64,000 bases of DNA from Xanthomonas arboricola pv. populi (GCF_002939945.1 NZ_MDEB01000001.1:434001-498000); one strand, 5' to 3'; counted from the first letter of the stretch, positions 41,408 to 50,056 are shown. Numbers and translations: made by a program. The notes: a model not told the origin generated them from the sequence alone.

Positions 41408-42502
41408 ATGTCCAAATCCACTGAATCCCCGTTGTTCTCCCCCGTGCGCCTGGGCGCGCTGGATCTTGCCAACCGCGTGATCATGGCGCCGCTGACGCGC
41501 AATCGCGCCGCCGCCGGGCAGGCGCCCTCGCCGCTCGCCGCCGAGTACTACGGCCAACGCGCCAGTGCCGGATTGATCGTGGCCGAAGGCACGCAGATCA
41601 GTCCGCTGGGTCAGGGCTATCTGGATACCCCCGGCATCCACACCGCCGAGCAGGTCCAGGGCTGGCGTGCGGTCACCGATGAGGTGCATCGCCGTGGCGG
41701 CAAGATCGTGCTGCAGCTATGGCATGTGGGCCGCGTCTCGCACACCAGCGTGCTGCCGCCTGGCGAATCGCCGGTGGCGCCCAGCGCCATCCGCGCCGAG
41801 GGCAAGACCTACACCAAGGACGGCTTCCAGGATGTCTCCGAGCCGCGCGCGCTGGCGCTGGACGAAATCCCCGCATTGATCGAGGACTACCGCATCGCCG
41901 CGCGCAATGCCATCGATGCCGGCTTCGACGGCGTGGAAGTGCATGCGGCCAACGGCTACCTGCTCGACCAATTCCTGCGTGACGGCTCCAACCAGCGCAC
42001 CGACGCATACGGCGGCGACATCGAAAACCGGACCCGCCTGCTGACCGAAGTGGTGCAGGCGATCGCCGACGAGATCGGTGCCGAGCGTACCGGCGTGCGG
42101 CTGTCGCCGGTCACGCCGGTGTACGGCATGCACGACTCCGATCCGCAGCCCTTGTTCGAACGTGCGGTGGAGCGTCTCAACCTGATCGGCGGGCTGGCCT
42201 TCGTGCACGTGATCGAAGGGGCAACCGGCGGTGCGCGCGACAACGTCGCCTTCGACTATGCCGCGTTGCGCGCAAAGTTCGACGGCGCCTGGATCGCCAA
42301 CAACAGCTACGACCAGGCGCTGTCCGACCACGCCATCAACAGCGGTTACGCCGATGCGATCGCCTTCGGCCGGCCCTTCATCGCCAACCCGGATCTGGTG
42401 CGCCGCCTGCGCGAGAACGCCCCGCTGGCCGACCTCGACCAGGCCACCCTGTATGGCGGTGGTGCCAAGGGCTATACCGACTACCCCGCCCTGCCGAACT
42501 AA
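41408..42502 (+). CDS. Old Yellow Enzyme family alkene reductase (NemA/XenB-like)
   Basis: A 364-residue FMN enzyme of the TIM-barrel type that reduces activated C=C bonds, nitro-esters or N-ethylmaleimide with NAD(P)H. FSPVRLGALDLANRVIMAPL (10-29) and the flavin-binding NRVIMAPLTRNRA are typical. The substrate-binding pair is in VEVHAANGYLLDQFLRDGSN (His near 179, Asn near 182), followed by RTDAYGG with the conserved Tyr. The phosphate-binding end is ADAIAFGRPFIANPDLVRRL. A TTG six bases upstream is possible, but the ATG at 41408 fits the family start. The divergent MFS gene may export or handle the same electrophiles. Confidence 0.93.
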   Translation: MSKSTESPLFSPVRLGALDLANRVIMAPLTRNRAAAGQAPSPLAAEYYGQRASAGLIVAEGTQISPLGQGYLDTPGIHTAEQVQGWRAVTDEVHRRGGKIVLQLWHVGRVSHTSVLPPGESPVAPSAIRAEGKTYTKDGFQDVSEPRALALDEIPALIEDYRIAARNAIDAGFDGVEVHAANGYLLDQFLRDGSNQRTDAYGGDIENRTRLLTEVVQAIADEIGAERTGVRLSPVTPVYGMHDSDPQPLFERAVERLNLIGGLAFVHVIEGATGGARDNVAFDYAALRAKFDGAWIANNSYDQALSDHAINSGYADAIAFGRPFIANPDLVRRLRENAPLADLDQATLYGGGAKGYTDYPALPN

Positions 42503-42518
42503 CTTTCGCCGACACACC

Positions 42519-42547
42519 GGCTGCGCTCGGATCAAGCGAGCGCAGCC
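42519..42547 (+). terminator. GC hairpin after the Old Yellow Enzyme gene
   Basis: The 11-base arms ggctgcgctcg (42519-42529) and cgagcgcagcc (42537-42547) pair perfectly around gatcaag. It begins 17 bases after the stop and has no T tract. Confidence 0.55.
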
Positions 42548-42870
42548 GACGCGCCGGATCGGCCCGTCCATGCGCGCACGTCGGGTCTGAGCACGTCGCC
42601 GGCCCGGTGTTTCGTGTAAGCGCGATACGCATCCCTTGCCCGACTGCATCGCGATGCGGCGGCCATCGCACAGCTGCCCAATCGATCGTCGAATCAACGC
42701 GCAAGACCAGGCACTTGTGCGTGTGCTGCGCCACGGGCCCAGCGAATACGCAAACGCGCACCCAACCGCCCCTCGCAATGCCGGTGCCTTCGCATCGTCG
42801 CGATATCGGCAGCAACCACATGACGCGCGCACCCTGCCCCGCTAGGATCGTGCCGACACTGCTTTCTGGA
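42548..42870. other. Intergenic region upstream of the L,D-transpeptidase
   Basis: About 320 bases. Open frames here are short and Arg/His-rich with no recognisable motif. No clear promoter, repeat or RNA structure was found, apart from the hairpin just before it. Confidence 0.4.
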
Positions 42871-43926
42871 ATGCCGATGCGGCCCCTGCTCACTGCTGTT
42901 GTTTTCTGCACGCTGCTGATCTGTGGGCCAGCGCTTGCCGTGCCGTTCTGGGGCGCGCGCCAATCCAGCCCTGCCGAAACAGCACCGGCCGACCTCAAGC
43001 CGGGCGAATGGGTCTGGGGCGGCGTCAGCAAGGGCTGGGGGCCGATGGCGGTGATCGTCAGCCTCACCGAGCAACGCGCGTATGCGTATCGCAACGGCAT
43101 CCTGATCGGCGTTTCCACCATCAGCTCCGGCAAGCCCGGGCATGAGACACCGACCGGTGTGTTCACCATCCTGCAGAAGGACAAGGACCACCGCTCCAAC
43201 CTCTACAACGCCGCGCCCATGCCGTATCAGCAACGCCTGACCTGGGACGGCGTGGCCCTGCATGCAGGCGGCCTGCCCGGCTATCCGGAATCGCATGGCT
43301 GCGTGCATCTGCCGTCGGAATTCGCGCGGCTGCTGTTCGACAATTCCAACATGGGGATGGTGGTGGTGGTCGCGCAGGCCGGCGTGGATGCGGACGCGGT
43401 GGTGCATCCCCGCGCGCTCAGCCCGATCGACCCGACCACCGGCGCGCAGCGTGCGTTGCTGCCGCTGCCCAACGGCCAGAGCTTTGCGTGGCAACCGGAG
43501 CTGGCGCCCACGGGCCCGATCTCGATGCTGGTCAGCAGTCGCGATCAGCAACTGGTGGTGTATCGCAACGGCGTGGAAATCGGACGCGCGCAAGTGGCAT
43601 TGCGCGCGCAGGCCGGTGCCGCGCCGCTGGGCACGCAGGCGTTCATCGTCGGCCAGGGCTTCCTGCCTGGCGAGGTGCCTGGCTTGCCCGGTCAACGCAT
43701 GCCCAACTGGATGCGCATCGGCATCCCCGGCAGCAGCGTCGCGGCAGGACAGCCGCTGGATGCCGACACCATCGCCCGGCTGCAGGTGCCGCCGGCATTC
43801 CTGGCCGGCCTGCTGCCGCTGCTGACGCCTGGTGTGGTGTTGGTGGCCACCGACCAACGCATCCTTCCCGAAACCACCGGCGGCAAGCTGCAGGTGCTGG
43901 ATTCGGATCCGCCCGAGGCGCCCTGA
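42871..43926 (+). CDS. Exported L,D-transpeptidase (YkuD domain)
   Basis: A 351-residue periplasmic enzyme. The signal peptide (LLTAVVFCTLLICGPALAVP, 6-25) is followed by the YkuD domain (about 55-165), with VIVSLTEQRAYAYRNGILIG and VSTISSGKPGHETPTGVFTI. The catalytic motif is His131 plus SHGCVHL (141-147), with Cys144 the nucleophile. The C-terminal half (about 190-330) repeats a YkuD-like strand pattern (ISMLVSSRDQQLVVYRNGVE) without a catalytic Cys, perhaps a degenerate second domain. Such enzymes crosslink peptidoglycan (3-3) or attach proteins to it. The ATG at 42877 is an alternative start. Confidence 0.9.
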   Translation: MPMRPLLTAVVFCTLLICGPALAVPFWGARQSSPAETAPADLKPGEWVWGGVSKGWGPMAVIVSLTEQRAYAYRNGILIGVSTISSGKPGHETPTGVFTILQKDKDHRSNLYNAAPMPYQQRLTWDGVALHAGGLPGYPESHGCVHLPSEFARLLFDNSNMGMVVVVAQAGVDADAVVHPRALSPIDPTTGAQRALLPLPNGQSFAWQPELAPTGPISMLVSSRDQQLVVYRNGVEIGRAQVALRAQAGAAPLGTQAFIVGQGFLPGEVPGLPGQRMPNWMRIGIPGSSVAAGQPLDADTIARLQVPPAFLAGLLPLLTPGVVLVATDQRILPETTGGKLQVLDSDPPEAP

Positions 43927-44012
43927 GCACCACGCGCGGCGGCCCGGCCGTGCGGATGCGCCAGAGTTGCACCGTGGCGGCGGGATATCCGCGCGATTGA
44001 TCTTGCCGCAGC

Positions 44013-44086
44013 GCAGGAGCGCTCCTGCGCGCGATGAAGAGGTATGGATAACGTTTCATCGCGCGCAAGCGCGCTCCTACAGACGC
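44013..44086. repeat. Paired REP-like palindromes (BIME-like)
   Basis: cgcaggagcgctcctgcgcg then cgatgaa is followed, inverted, by ttcatcgcgcgcaagcgcgc then tcctac. Each half is a palindrome of the (t)aggagcgc…gcgcgcgatgaa type, and the two face each other around ggtatggataacg. This is the usual layout of a bacterial interspersed mosaic element. It lies in the 190 bases between the convergent transpeptidase and PhnA-type genes. Confidence 0.65.
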
Positions 44087-44117
44087 TGGATAACATGTGA
44101 CTGAAGCCGCAATCACC

Positions 44118-44453
44118 TTACGCCTTGCGAAGAAAACAGGTCTTCAAAACCAGGCCCTTGATCTTTTCCGAATTGCCTTCGATGTGTTCGGCATCGTCTT
44201 CGACCAGGCGGATGTTGCGGATCAGCGTGCCCTGCTTGAGCGGAATCGACGAGCCCTTGACCTTCAGGTCCTTGATCACGGTCACCGTGTCGCCGGCCTG
44301 CAGCAGGTTGCCGTTGCTGTCACGCACCACCACCGCAGTCGCGGCGGATTCGCCTGCGCTCCATTCGAAGCCGCAGTCTGCGCAAATCCACAACGCGCCA
44401 TCGGCATAGGTATTGTCCAGGCCACATTGCGGGCAGGCGGGAACGGAAGACAT
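44118..44453 (-). CDS. PhnA/YjdM family zinc-ribbon protein
   Basis: A 111-residue protein. An N-terminal zinc ribbon has CPQC (Cys7, Cys10) and CADC (Cys24, Cys27), followed by GFEWSAGES. The C-terminal PhnA domain is VVVRDSNGNLLQAGDTVTVI, KDLKVKGSSIPLKQGTLIRN and IEGNSEKIKGLVLKTCFLRK. It is an almost full match to the YjdM/PhnA family. Despite the name, phosphonoacetate hydrolase activity is not established for this group. It is transcribed alone, divergent from the CDF transporter with 97 bases between. Confidence 0.93.
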   Translation of the reverse strand: MSSVPACPQCGLDNTYADGALWICADCGFEWSAGESAATAVVVRDSNGNLLQAGDTVTVIKDLKVKGSSIPLKQGTLIRNIRLVEDDAEHIEGNSEKIKGLVLKTCFLRKA

Positions 44454-44550
44454 GCGATTCCTAGTTTCAAAACGGGCATGGATTGTAGCCTCCCGGCAAC
44501 GCGATCACGTCTCCGGCACGGCGCCAGCGCGATAGTGCGGCGCTTGTCGA

Positions 44551-45603
44551 ATGTCCTGCAGGTCGCACGTGCCTAACCCATCGGTTCCCCAAGCCCCCGG
44601 CGCTACGCCAGGATCCACCGAGCCTGCGGCTGGCGAACCGGGCGCGGCAAAGAAAACCGGCTCGCATCTGGTCGTCTATGTCGCGCTGGCCGGCAACCTT
44701 GCCATCGCGGTCGCGAAATTCATCGCCGCAGGGATTTCGGGCAGCTCGGCGATGCTCAGCGAAGGCGTGCATTCGCTGGTGGACACCGTCAACGAAGTGC
44801 TGCTGCTGTACGGCCTGCGCCGCGCAGCGCAGGCACCGACGCCGACGCATCCGTTCGGTTACGGACGCGAGCTGTACTTCTGGAGTTTCATCGTTGCGCT
44901 ACTGGTGTTCGCGATGGGCGCAGGCGTGTCGCTGTACGAGGGCATCGTGCATCTGCGCAATCCCGAGCCGGCCAAGAGCCATCTGATCGCCTACATCGTG
45001 CTCGGCGTGTCGATCGTGTTCGAAGGCGTTTCCTGGGTGGTGGCATTGCGCGAGTTCCGCGCCAAGAAGGGCCGCATGGGGTATTTCCAGGCATTTCGGC
45101 AAAGCAAGGACCCCAGCACGTTCACCGTGCTGCTGGAAGACAGCGCCGCCTTGATCGGCTTGTTCATGGCGGTGCTGGGCCTGGCCGGCGCGCAGTTGCT
45201 GGACATGCCCGAGCTGGATGGCATCGCCTCGATCGGCATTGCCTGCGTGCTGGCCTTCACCGCATTTTTGTTGGCGCGCGAAACCAAGGGCCTGCTGATC
45301 GGCGAACCCGCGCATGCGCACGTCACCGAATCGCTGCTGCGCATTGCCGCCAGCGATCCGGACGTACGTGCCGCCAACGGCGTGTTGACCATGCAGATGG
45401 GCCCGAACCAGGTGGTCGCCGCACTGAGCGCCGAGTTCGAGGACAGCCGCACCACGCCCCAGATCGAGGCCTGCGTGGGGCGCATCGAAGCGGCCGCCAA
45501 GCGCCAGCACCCCGAGCTCACCGCGCTGTTCGTCAAGCCGCAGACGCCGGAAACCTGGCACGCGCGCCGCACCCAGATCGAACGTGGGGCCGAGAAGGAT
45601 TAG
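44551..45603 (+). CDS. Cation diffusion facilitator family metal exporter
   Basis: A 350-residue inner-membrane divalent-metal/proton antiporter with six helices. The N-terminal 30 residues are a Pro/Gly/Ala-rich cytoplasmic tail. Helix 2 carries GSSAMLSEGVHSLVDTVNEV (about 70-89) with the His-Asp pair. THPFGYGRELYFWSFIVALL follows. Helix 5 carries TVLLEDSAALIGLFMAVLGL with the second Asp. The cytoplasmic C-terminal domain begins near residue 245. EDSAALIG and the FGYGRE motif place it in a Zn/Fe/Mn-type CDF group; the metal is not determined. A GTG at 44569, with AGG upstream, is a good alternative start to the ATG at 44551. Confidence 0.9.
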   Translation: MSCRSHVPNPSVPQAPGATPGSTEPAAGEPGAAKKTGSHLVVYVALAGNLAIAVAKFIAAGISGSSAMLSEGVHSLVDTVNEVLLLYGLRRAAQAPTPTHPFGYGRELYFWSFIVALLVFAMGAGVSLYEGIVHLRNPEPAKSHLIAYIVLGVSIVFEGVSWVVALREFRAKKGRMGYFQAFRQSKDPSTFTVLLEDSAALIGLFMAVLGLAGAQLLDMPELDGIASIGIACVLAFTAFLLARETKGLLIGEPAHAHVTESLLRIAASDPDVRAANGVLTMQMGPNQVVAALSAEFEDSRTTPQIEACVGRIEAAAKRQHPELTALFVKPQTPETWHARRTQIERGAEKD

Positions 45604-45767
45604 CGCACTGCAGGCGATGGAATGCGTGCATCGGGCTGCGGTGCAATGCGGCCAAACGCTGCAACGTGACGCGCATCGACCCGCTCACGGTCGAGCACCG
45701 ACGCAGCACGCAGGAATCGGTTGCATGGCAGAGGTGACATCGTCACCACCAAACTGATCCTCGCCAT

Positions 45768-45789
45768 AACCGCAGCCCCGGCTGCGGTT
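45768..45789. other. Perfect 10-bp-arm hairpin between the CDF and slyD genes
   Basis: aaccgcagcc (45768-45777) and ggctgcggtt (45780-45789) are exact inverted repeats. It lies 165 bases after the CDF gene and 100 before slyD, with no T tract. It may be a terminator or an extragenic palindrome. I see nothing else in 45604-45888. Confidence 0.4.
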
Positions 45790-45888
45790 GCATCATCCGG
45801 GTCGATTGCCTACGGTATGCGGGCACCAACTCTTGGCGTCGTGAGTCAGCCGACGCATCCCACTCGATCACCGTCATGGAGGTTTCCA

Positions 45889-46362
45889 ATGGAAATCAGC
45901 CAGGGTCGCGTTGCGACCATTCATTACACTCTTTCCGACGACAGCGGCCAGGTCCTGGATCGTTCGACGCCGGATACGCCACTGAGCTATCTGCATGGCG
46001 CCGGCAACATCGTGCCCGGCCTGGAACAGGCACTGGACGGCAAACGCGTCGGCGAAACGCTCACTGCCGATGTCGTACCCGAACAAGGCTATGGCCCGCG
46101 CCATGATCAATTGATCCAGCAGGTGCCGCGCGAGGCATTTCCGACCGATATCGAGGTCGTGCCGGGTGTGCAGTTCGAGGCGCGCACGCAGCAGGGCCCG
46201 GTCCTGGTCACCGTCACCGAGGTCGGCACGGAGCAGGTCACCGTCGACGGCAACCATCCATTGGCCGGGCAGACCCTGCACTTTGCGGTCGAAGTCATCG
46301 AGGTGCGCGAAGCCACCACCGAAGAACTGAACGAAGGTCAGGTCGCCAGCGTCGCGGCCTGA
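45889..46362 (+). CDS. slyD: FKBP-type peptidyl-prolyl isomerase, SlyD/SlpA type
   Basis: A 157-residue cytoplasmic chaperone-isomerase. The FKBP part has MEISQGRVATIHYTLSDDSG, SYLHGAGNIVPGLEQALDGK (33-52) and EVIEVREATTEEL. The inserted-in-flap chaperone domain (about 70-130) has PEQGYGPRHDQLIQQVPREA, FEARTQQGPVLVTVTEVG and VDGNHPLAGQTLHF. This is the SlyD architecture, but the His/Cys-rich metal-binding tail of E. coli SlyD is absent. Nickel delivery is therefore unlikely. A ribosome site (ATGGAGG) lies 9 bases before the ATG. Confidence 0.93.
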   Translation: MEISQGRVATIHYTLSDDSGQVLDRSTPDTPLSYLHGAGNIVPGLEQALDGKRVGETLTADVVPEQGYGPRHDQLIQQVPREAFPTDIEVVPGVQFEARTQQGPVLVTVTEVGTEQVTVDGNHPLAGQTLHFAVEVIEVREATTEELNEGQVASVAA

Positions 46363-46484
46363 CTGGTGTGTCGCGTGCCTGCGGCATGCGGCAGTTCGGC
46401 TGCTGCGACGTCCGAACAGGGGGTGACGGGCGTGGCCGGCGGCAGAAGTAGTAAAGTGCGCGGCCCGCTTACAGGCCCGTCCGC

Positions 46485-47861
46485 ATGAAACTCGGCATCG
46501 ACTTCGGTACCAGCAACTCCGCCGCTGCGGCGATCGTCGATGGCCAGGTGGTGCCGGTGCGCTTCGGCGAGGCCTTGCAGTTCCGCACCACGGTGTATTT
46601 CCCCGAGACCATGCGCGACCCGGACGATTTCAGCCTGACCCCGGCGCTGGAATACGAGGTCGAACGGCTGATCGACTCCGCCCGTCGCGACGCCGCCGCG
46701 GCCGGCCGCACGTCCAGCACCGACAGCCTGCGCCGCGACGCGATCCGCATCGTGCGCCGCCAATGGATGGAAGAACAGGTGCGCGAACCGCGCAGCTCCG
46801 CCGCCCTGCTGCAGAACGCGGTCTATGGCGACGAAGCGCTGGATGCGTATTTCCTGGAAGGCGAAGGCAGCCTGGTGCAGAGCCCCAAATCGATGCTGGG
46901 CTATAACCTGCATCCGCGCGCGCGCCAGACCATCACCGGCATCGCCACGCACGTGCTGGAACACATCCGGCTCACCGCCTCGCGCCAGTTCGACGTCAAT
47001 ATCCGCAGCGCCACGCTGGGCCGCCCGGTGCAGTTCCGCAGTTCCATCGGCGAGGCCGGCAACGCGCAGGCGCTGGAGATTCTGCAGACCGCCGCGATCG
47101 CTGCCGGCTTCGACCAGGTGGATTTCCTCGAAGAACCGGCGGCGGCCGCGATGCATTACCACGTCAGTCACGACAGCCGCCACGACACCGTGGTGGTGGA
47201 CATCGGCGGCGGCACCACCGACATCGCCCATGCCAGCGTCGGCGGCAGCGCCGCGCCGCAGGTCCACCGTGCCTGGGGCATCGCGCGTGGCGGTACCGAC
47301 ATCGATCTGGCGCTGAGTCTGGCCGCCTACATGCCGCTGTTCGGCCGCGGCATCACCCGCGTGCCTACCCATCATTACGTGGAAGCGGCGATGGTGCAGG
47401 ACATGACCCGCCAGCGCGAATTCCGCCTGCACAAGTACCAGGACGTCCCCGCCCCGTTCGACAAGCGCCTGCAAGCGCTGCAGGACACCGGCAACACCGC
47501 GCGCCTGTATCGCGGCGTGGAAGCCTGCAAGATCGCGCTCAGCGAGCGCGACCGGCACCAGGCCGCGCTGGACTTCATCGAACGCGGGCTAGAGGTGGAG
47601 GTGCAGTCCAGCACGCTGGTTGCGTCCGCTTCCAGCTATCTGGGCGAACTGGAAGGCTTGCTTGCGCAGGTCCGTACCGACCTGGATGCGCCGCCTGCGA
47701 CGTTGTTTCTGACCGGCGGCATGTCGCGTGCCGGCTATATCCGCGACACGGTGGCAGCCGCGTTTCCCGAATCGCGCCTGGTGCAGGGCGATCCGTCCTT
47801 CGGCGTGGTGCAGGGCCTGGCCTGGGCGGCGGCAGCCGGAGCCCGTTCGTCGGGCGGTTAA
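46485..47861 (+). CDS. yegD: Hsp70-family chaperone-like protein (YegD)
   Basis: A 458-residue protein equal to the Hsp70 ATPase domain only, without the substrate-binding lid. Phosphate-1 motif LGIDFGTSNSAAA is at 3-15, connect-1 LEEPAAAAMHY near 218, phosphate-2 VVVDIGGGTTDIAHAS near 233, and the adenosine motif FLTGGMSRAGYIRDTV near 407. Insertions such as PKSMLGYNLHPRARQTI (about 139) are shared with E. coli YegD. The function is not established; ATP-dependent regulation of a client protein is possible. It is transcribed alone, 120 bases after slyD, another folding factor. Confidence 0.92.
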   Translation: MKLGIDFGTSNSAAAAIVDGQVVPVRFGEALQFRTTVYFPETMRDPDDFSLTPALEYEVERLIDSARRDAAAAGRTSSTDSLRRDAIRIVRRQWMEEQVREPRSSAALLQNAVYGDEALDAYFLEGEGSLVQSPKSMLGYNLHPRARQTITGIATHVLEHIRLTASRQFDVNIRSATLGRPVQFRSSIGEAGNAQALEILQTAAIAAGFDQVDFLEEPAAAAMHYHVSHDSRHDTVVVDIGGGTTDIAHASVGGSAAPQVHRAWGIARGGTDIDLALSLAAYMPLFGRGITRVPTHHYVEAAMVQDMTRQREFRLHKYQDVPAPFDKRLQALQDTGNTARLYRGVEACKIALSERDRHQAALDFIERGLEVEVQSSTLVASASSYLGELEGLLAQVRTDLDAPPATLFLTGGMSRAGYIRDTVAAAFPESRLVQGDPSFGVVQGLAWAAAAGARSSGG

Positions 47862-47883
47862 CGCAAGCCGCGTCAGCATCCCT

Positions 47884-47889
47884 TATAAT
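47884..47889 (+). promoter_or_regulatory. Consensus -10 element upstream of the 48051 gene
   Basis: TATAAT, an exact consensus -10 and rare in this GC-rich DNA, lies 162 bases before the ATG at 48051. A -35 is not clear (TTAACG is 20 bases upstream). It would give a leader of about 150 bases. Confidence 0.45.
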
Positions 47890-48050
47890 GCACGGTTGCT
47901 GCGTGGCGCTTAGCCGTCTTGTCAGCAAGGCACGCTTGCCGTGCCACCGCGATTGCGCACCGAACGCGACCGCACCTCTCGACACCGCGTCCGCGCGCAC
48001 CACCCTAGCCGCACGCGGTGTCACCGCACTTCCCCGCTACAGGAGGCCAC

Positions 48051-48236
48051 ATGGCACGTCCCGCGACCAAGCAGAAATCCCAGCCCAGCATCGCTCGCAG
48101 CGAAGGCAAGTCGCAGCCGCTCAGTCGTGAGCGCATCGCTGCCGACATCGCCGCGTTCCGCAAGACCGGCGGCCGGATCGAAGTGCTCACCACCAACTTC
48201 GGCCCCGCGCGTAACGACGGCGACAAGATCGCCTAA
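48051..48236 (+). CDS. Small conserved hypothetical protein
   Basis: A 61-residue basic protein starting MARPATKQKSQPSIARSEGK. The middle LSRERIAADIAAFRKTGGRI is probably helical, and it ends EVLTTNFGPARNDGDKIA. A perfect ribosome site AGGAGG lies 5 bases before the ATG, and a consensus -10 lies upstream. I therefore regard it as a real, probably well-expressed gene. The N-terminus is disordered and positively charged, which would suit nucleic-acid or ribosome binding, but no family motif supports that. Function unknown. Confidence 0.72.
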   Translation: MARPATKQKSQPSIARSEGKSQPLSRERIAADIAAFRKTGGRIEVLTTNFGPARNDGDKIA

Positions 48237-48556
48237 GCGTTACCCGCAAGCCGAAGCGTTGTATCGACGTGCCACCGCAAGGTGGCGCGTTCGTTTCCGG
48301 CCTCGGTTGTTACAGGCGATCAGTTGCTGTAATCGGGATTTCGGTCGCTGCTGCATCGCCGTGTTGGCCTCCATCGATGCGCATCGAAAAGCGGCGAGCG
48401 CCTTGGACCACACGCGCCTGCGATGCCGCAAGCCATCGCAGCCGTTTCGAGTAAATCCCGCTGTCGCCGCAGGCAGAGCGAGCATTCACCCCGCGCACCG
48501 GCTGCGCAATGACGACCCCGCTACAATGGGCGTTCTCAGTGAACCTGCACGATGTG
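48237..48556. other. Intergenic region with the mechanosensitive-channel promoter
   Basis: About 320 bases without a gene. TACAAT at 48522-48527 is a good -10 for the next gene and would start transcription near 48534. At 48309-48333 an inverted repeat ttacag…ctgtaa could be a regulator site, but nothing supports a specific protein. Confidence 0.45.
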
Positions 48557-49150
48557 ATGTCCGCGTCCGACGCTTTGCCCACCATGATCCGTAGCCTGCT
48601 GCCGCACTGGAATCCGCAGTGGCTGACCGTTGCAGTGCTGACGGTCCAGATCGTGTTGATCCTCACCGTTGCCGCACTGGTTCGGTTGCTGCTGCGGCAG
48701 GTGCTGCGACGCCTGTGTACGCGCTACAGCCTGCCGGCGGAAATGATGATCGGCATCCGTCGCGTGGGCAGCTTCGTCATTTCTGTCACTGCGGTGCTGA
48801 CGGTACTGAACGCGCTGGGCGTCTCCAGCGGCACCTTGTGGACCGCGTTCACCGGATTCGCGGCGGTCGGTGCAGTGGCGTTCTTCGCGGCATGGAGCGT
48901 GCTGTCCAATATCTTCTGCACCTTCCTGATCATCACCACGCGCCCGTTCCGCCTGCACGACCACATCGAGCTGCTGGAAGGCGGCGACAAGCCGGGCCTG
49001 AAGGGCCGTGTGATCGACATCAATGTGATTTACACGACCCTCGAAGAAACCGGCGATCACGCCGGTAGCGTGCTGCAGGTTCCCAACAGCCTGTTCTTCC
49101 AGCGCACCACGCGGCGCTGGCGCGAAACCAGCCACTTCAACGCCAACTGA
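48557..49150 (+). CDS. Short MscS-family mechanosensitive channel
   Basis: A 197-residue membrane protein with three hydrophobic helices. TM1 is TVAVLTVQIVLILTVAALVR (about 20-39). TM2 is VGSFVISVTAVLTVLNALGV (about 66-85). The pore helix TM3 has GFAAVGAVAFFAAWSVLSNI (about 95-114), with the Ala/Gly packing typical of MscS. The beta domain TRPFRLHDHIELLEGG follows, ending VPNSLFFQRTTRR. The large C-terminal cage of E. coli MscS (286 residues) is missing. A start at 48509 is open, but the likely promoter -10 lies inside that extension, so 48557 is preferred. Role: osmotic safety valve (family knowledge). Confidence 0.87.
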   Translation: MSASDALPTMIRSLLPHWNPQWLTVAVLTVQIVLILTVAALVRLLLRQVLRRLCTRYSLPAEMMIGIRRVGSFVISVTAVLTVLNALGVSSGTLWTAFTGFAAVGAVAFFAAWSVLSNIFCTFLIITTRPFRLHDHIELLEGGDKPGLKGRVIDINVIYTTLEETGDHAGSVLQVPNSLFFQRTTRRWRETSHFNAN

Positions 49151-49313
49151 GAGGGACAGACAAGGCGTCGCGAGCAGGTGTCAGGTCGTACGATCGACGC
49201 ATCCAGCAGACCCGGCGTGCGAGTGGCGCATGTAGGGCCGAGCAATGGCCGCGCCCGCCTGGCGGCAAGCGCAGTCGCTTTTGCCGATTGCGCTAAAGAT
49301 GCCTTCACGGCAG

Positions 49314-49580
49314 TCAACGCAGCTGGCTGTCCTTGCTGCCACGGCGGTTGTAGCCGCCTTGCGCCGCCTGCTCAAGGTCGTGCGCTTGCTGACAGTTCAC
49401 GCACAGGTGCACGCCCGGCACTGCCTTGCGGCGCGCCTCGGGAATGCGTGCATCGCACTCCTCGCAGTGAGTCAGGCTCGGGCCCTGATGCAGCTGGCTC
49501 CGCGCGCGCTTGATCGCATCTTCGACGGTTGCATCGATCTGGTCCTGCACCGCCCCATCACCTGCCCATCCGATCGCCAT
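49314..49580 (-). CDS. DksA/TraR-type C4 zinc-finger protein (YbiI-like)
   Basis: An 88-residue protein. A helical N-terminus (DGAVQDQIDATVEDAIKRAR) is followed by a C4 zinc finger with Cys39, Cys42 (HCEECDARIPEARRKAVPG), Cys60 and Cys63 (CVNCQQAHDLEQ). The C--C-x17-C--C spacing and IPEARRKAVPGV--C--CQ are typical of the short YbiI/TraR group. It lacks the long coiled coil that lets DksA reach the RNA polymerase secondary channel. Its target is unknown. The GYNRRGSKDSQLR tail is polar. It is divergent from the DUF2789 gene. Confidence 0.88.
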   Translation of the reverse strand: MAIGWAGDGAVQDQIDATVEDAIKRARSQLHQGPSLTHCEECDARIPEARRKAVPGVHLCVNCQQAHDLEQAAQGGYNRRGSKDSQLR

Positions 49581-49711
49581 GCTCGCCTCGGCCTGTCTGC
49601 TCAGAACTGGAATATGGGCATGCGCGCGGGCAAATCCAAGCCGGACGTGCACAGCGCGCTCAAATCAGGTGCTTTAGCATCCGCTCATTCGCACTCTTCG
49701 AGGAAGTCGCA

Positions 49712-49966
49712 ATGGAACAACCCGTCCACCCGTTCTCCGAATTATTCGCCCAGTTGGGCCTGCCATCGGATGAAGTCAGCATTCGCAAGTTCATTGATGA
49801 ACACGCTCCGCTGCCGGGCGATATGCGCCTGGAGGAGGCGCCATTCTGGACGCCGGGGCAGGCGCAGTTGCTGCGTGAAGAGCGCCTCGACGATGCCGAC
49901 TGGATCGTGACCATCGATCAACTCAATATTGCCCTGCACACCACTGCCGAAAACACCGGCGTCTGA
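49712..49966 (+). CDS. DUF2789 family protein
   Basis: An 84-residue cytoplasmic protein starting MEQPVHPFSELFAQLGLPSD. It contains IRKFIDEHAPLPGDMRLEEA (24-43), PFWTPGQAQLLREERLDDAD and WIVTIDQLNIALH. The H--F-ELF-QLGL and PFWT--Q---L-E---DDADW motifs are those of DUF2789, a small helical family of unknown function common in gamma-proteobacteria. A ribosome site (GAGGAAG) precedes the ATG by 6 bases. It converges with the DUF1328 gene across a bidirectional hairpin. Confidence 0.9.
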   Translation: MEQPVHPFSELFAQLGLPSDEVSIRKFIDEHAPLPGDMRLEEAPFWTPGQAQLLREERLDDADWIVTIDQLNIALHTTAENTGV

Positions 49967-50056
49967 CCTGCGCAAGAACGCAGCGATCACCCTGCGCTGG
50001 ATCTCGCTCCCGGTCTGTTTGTGGTTTCGTCGAGTCAGCAAATTGCATAAGCAAAA

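Noticed and set aside
45721..45888. In-frame extension upstream of slyD
   Set aside because: The SlyD family start and the ATGGAGG ribosome site both fit the ATG at 45889, and the extension contains a hairpin and non-coding-like sequence.
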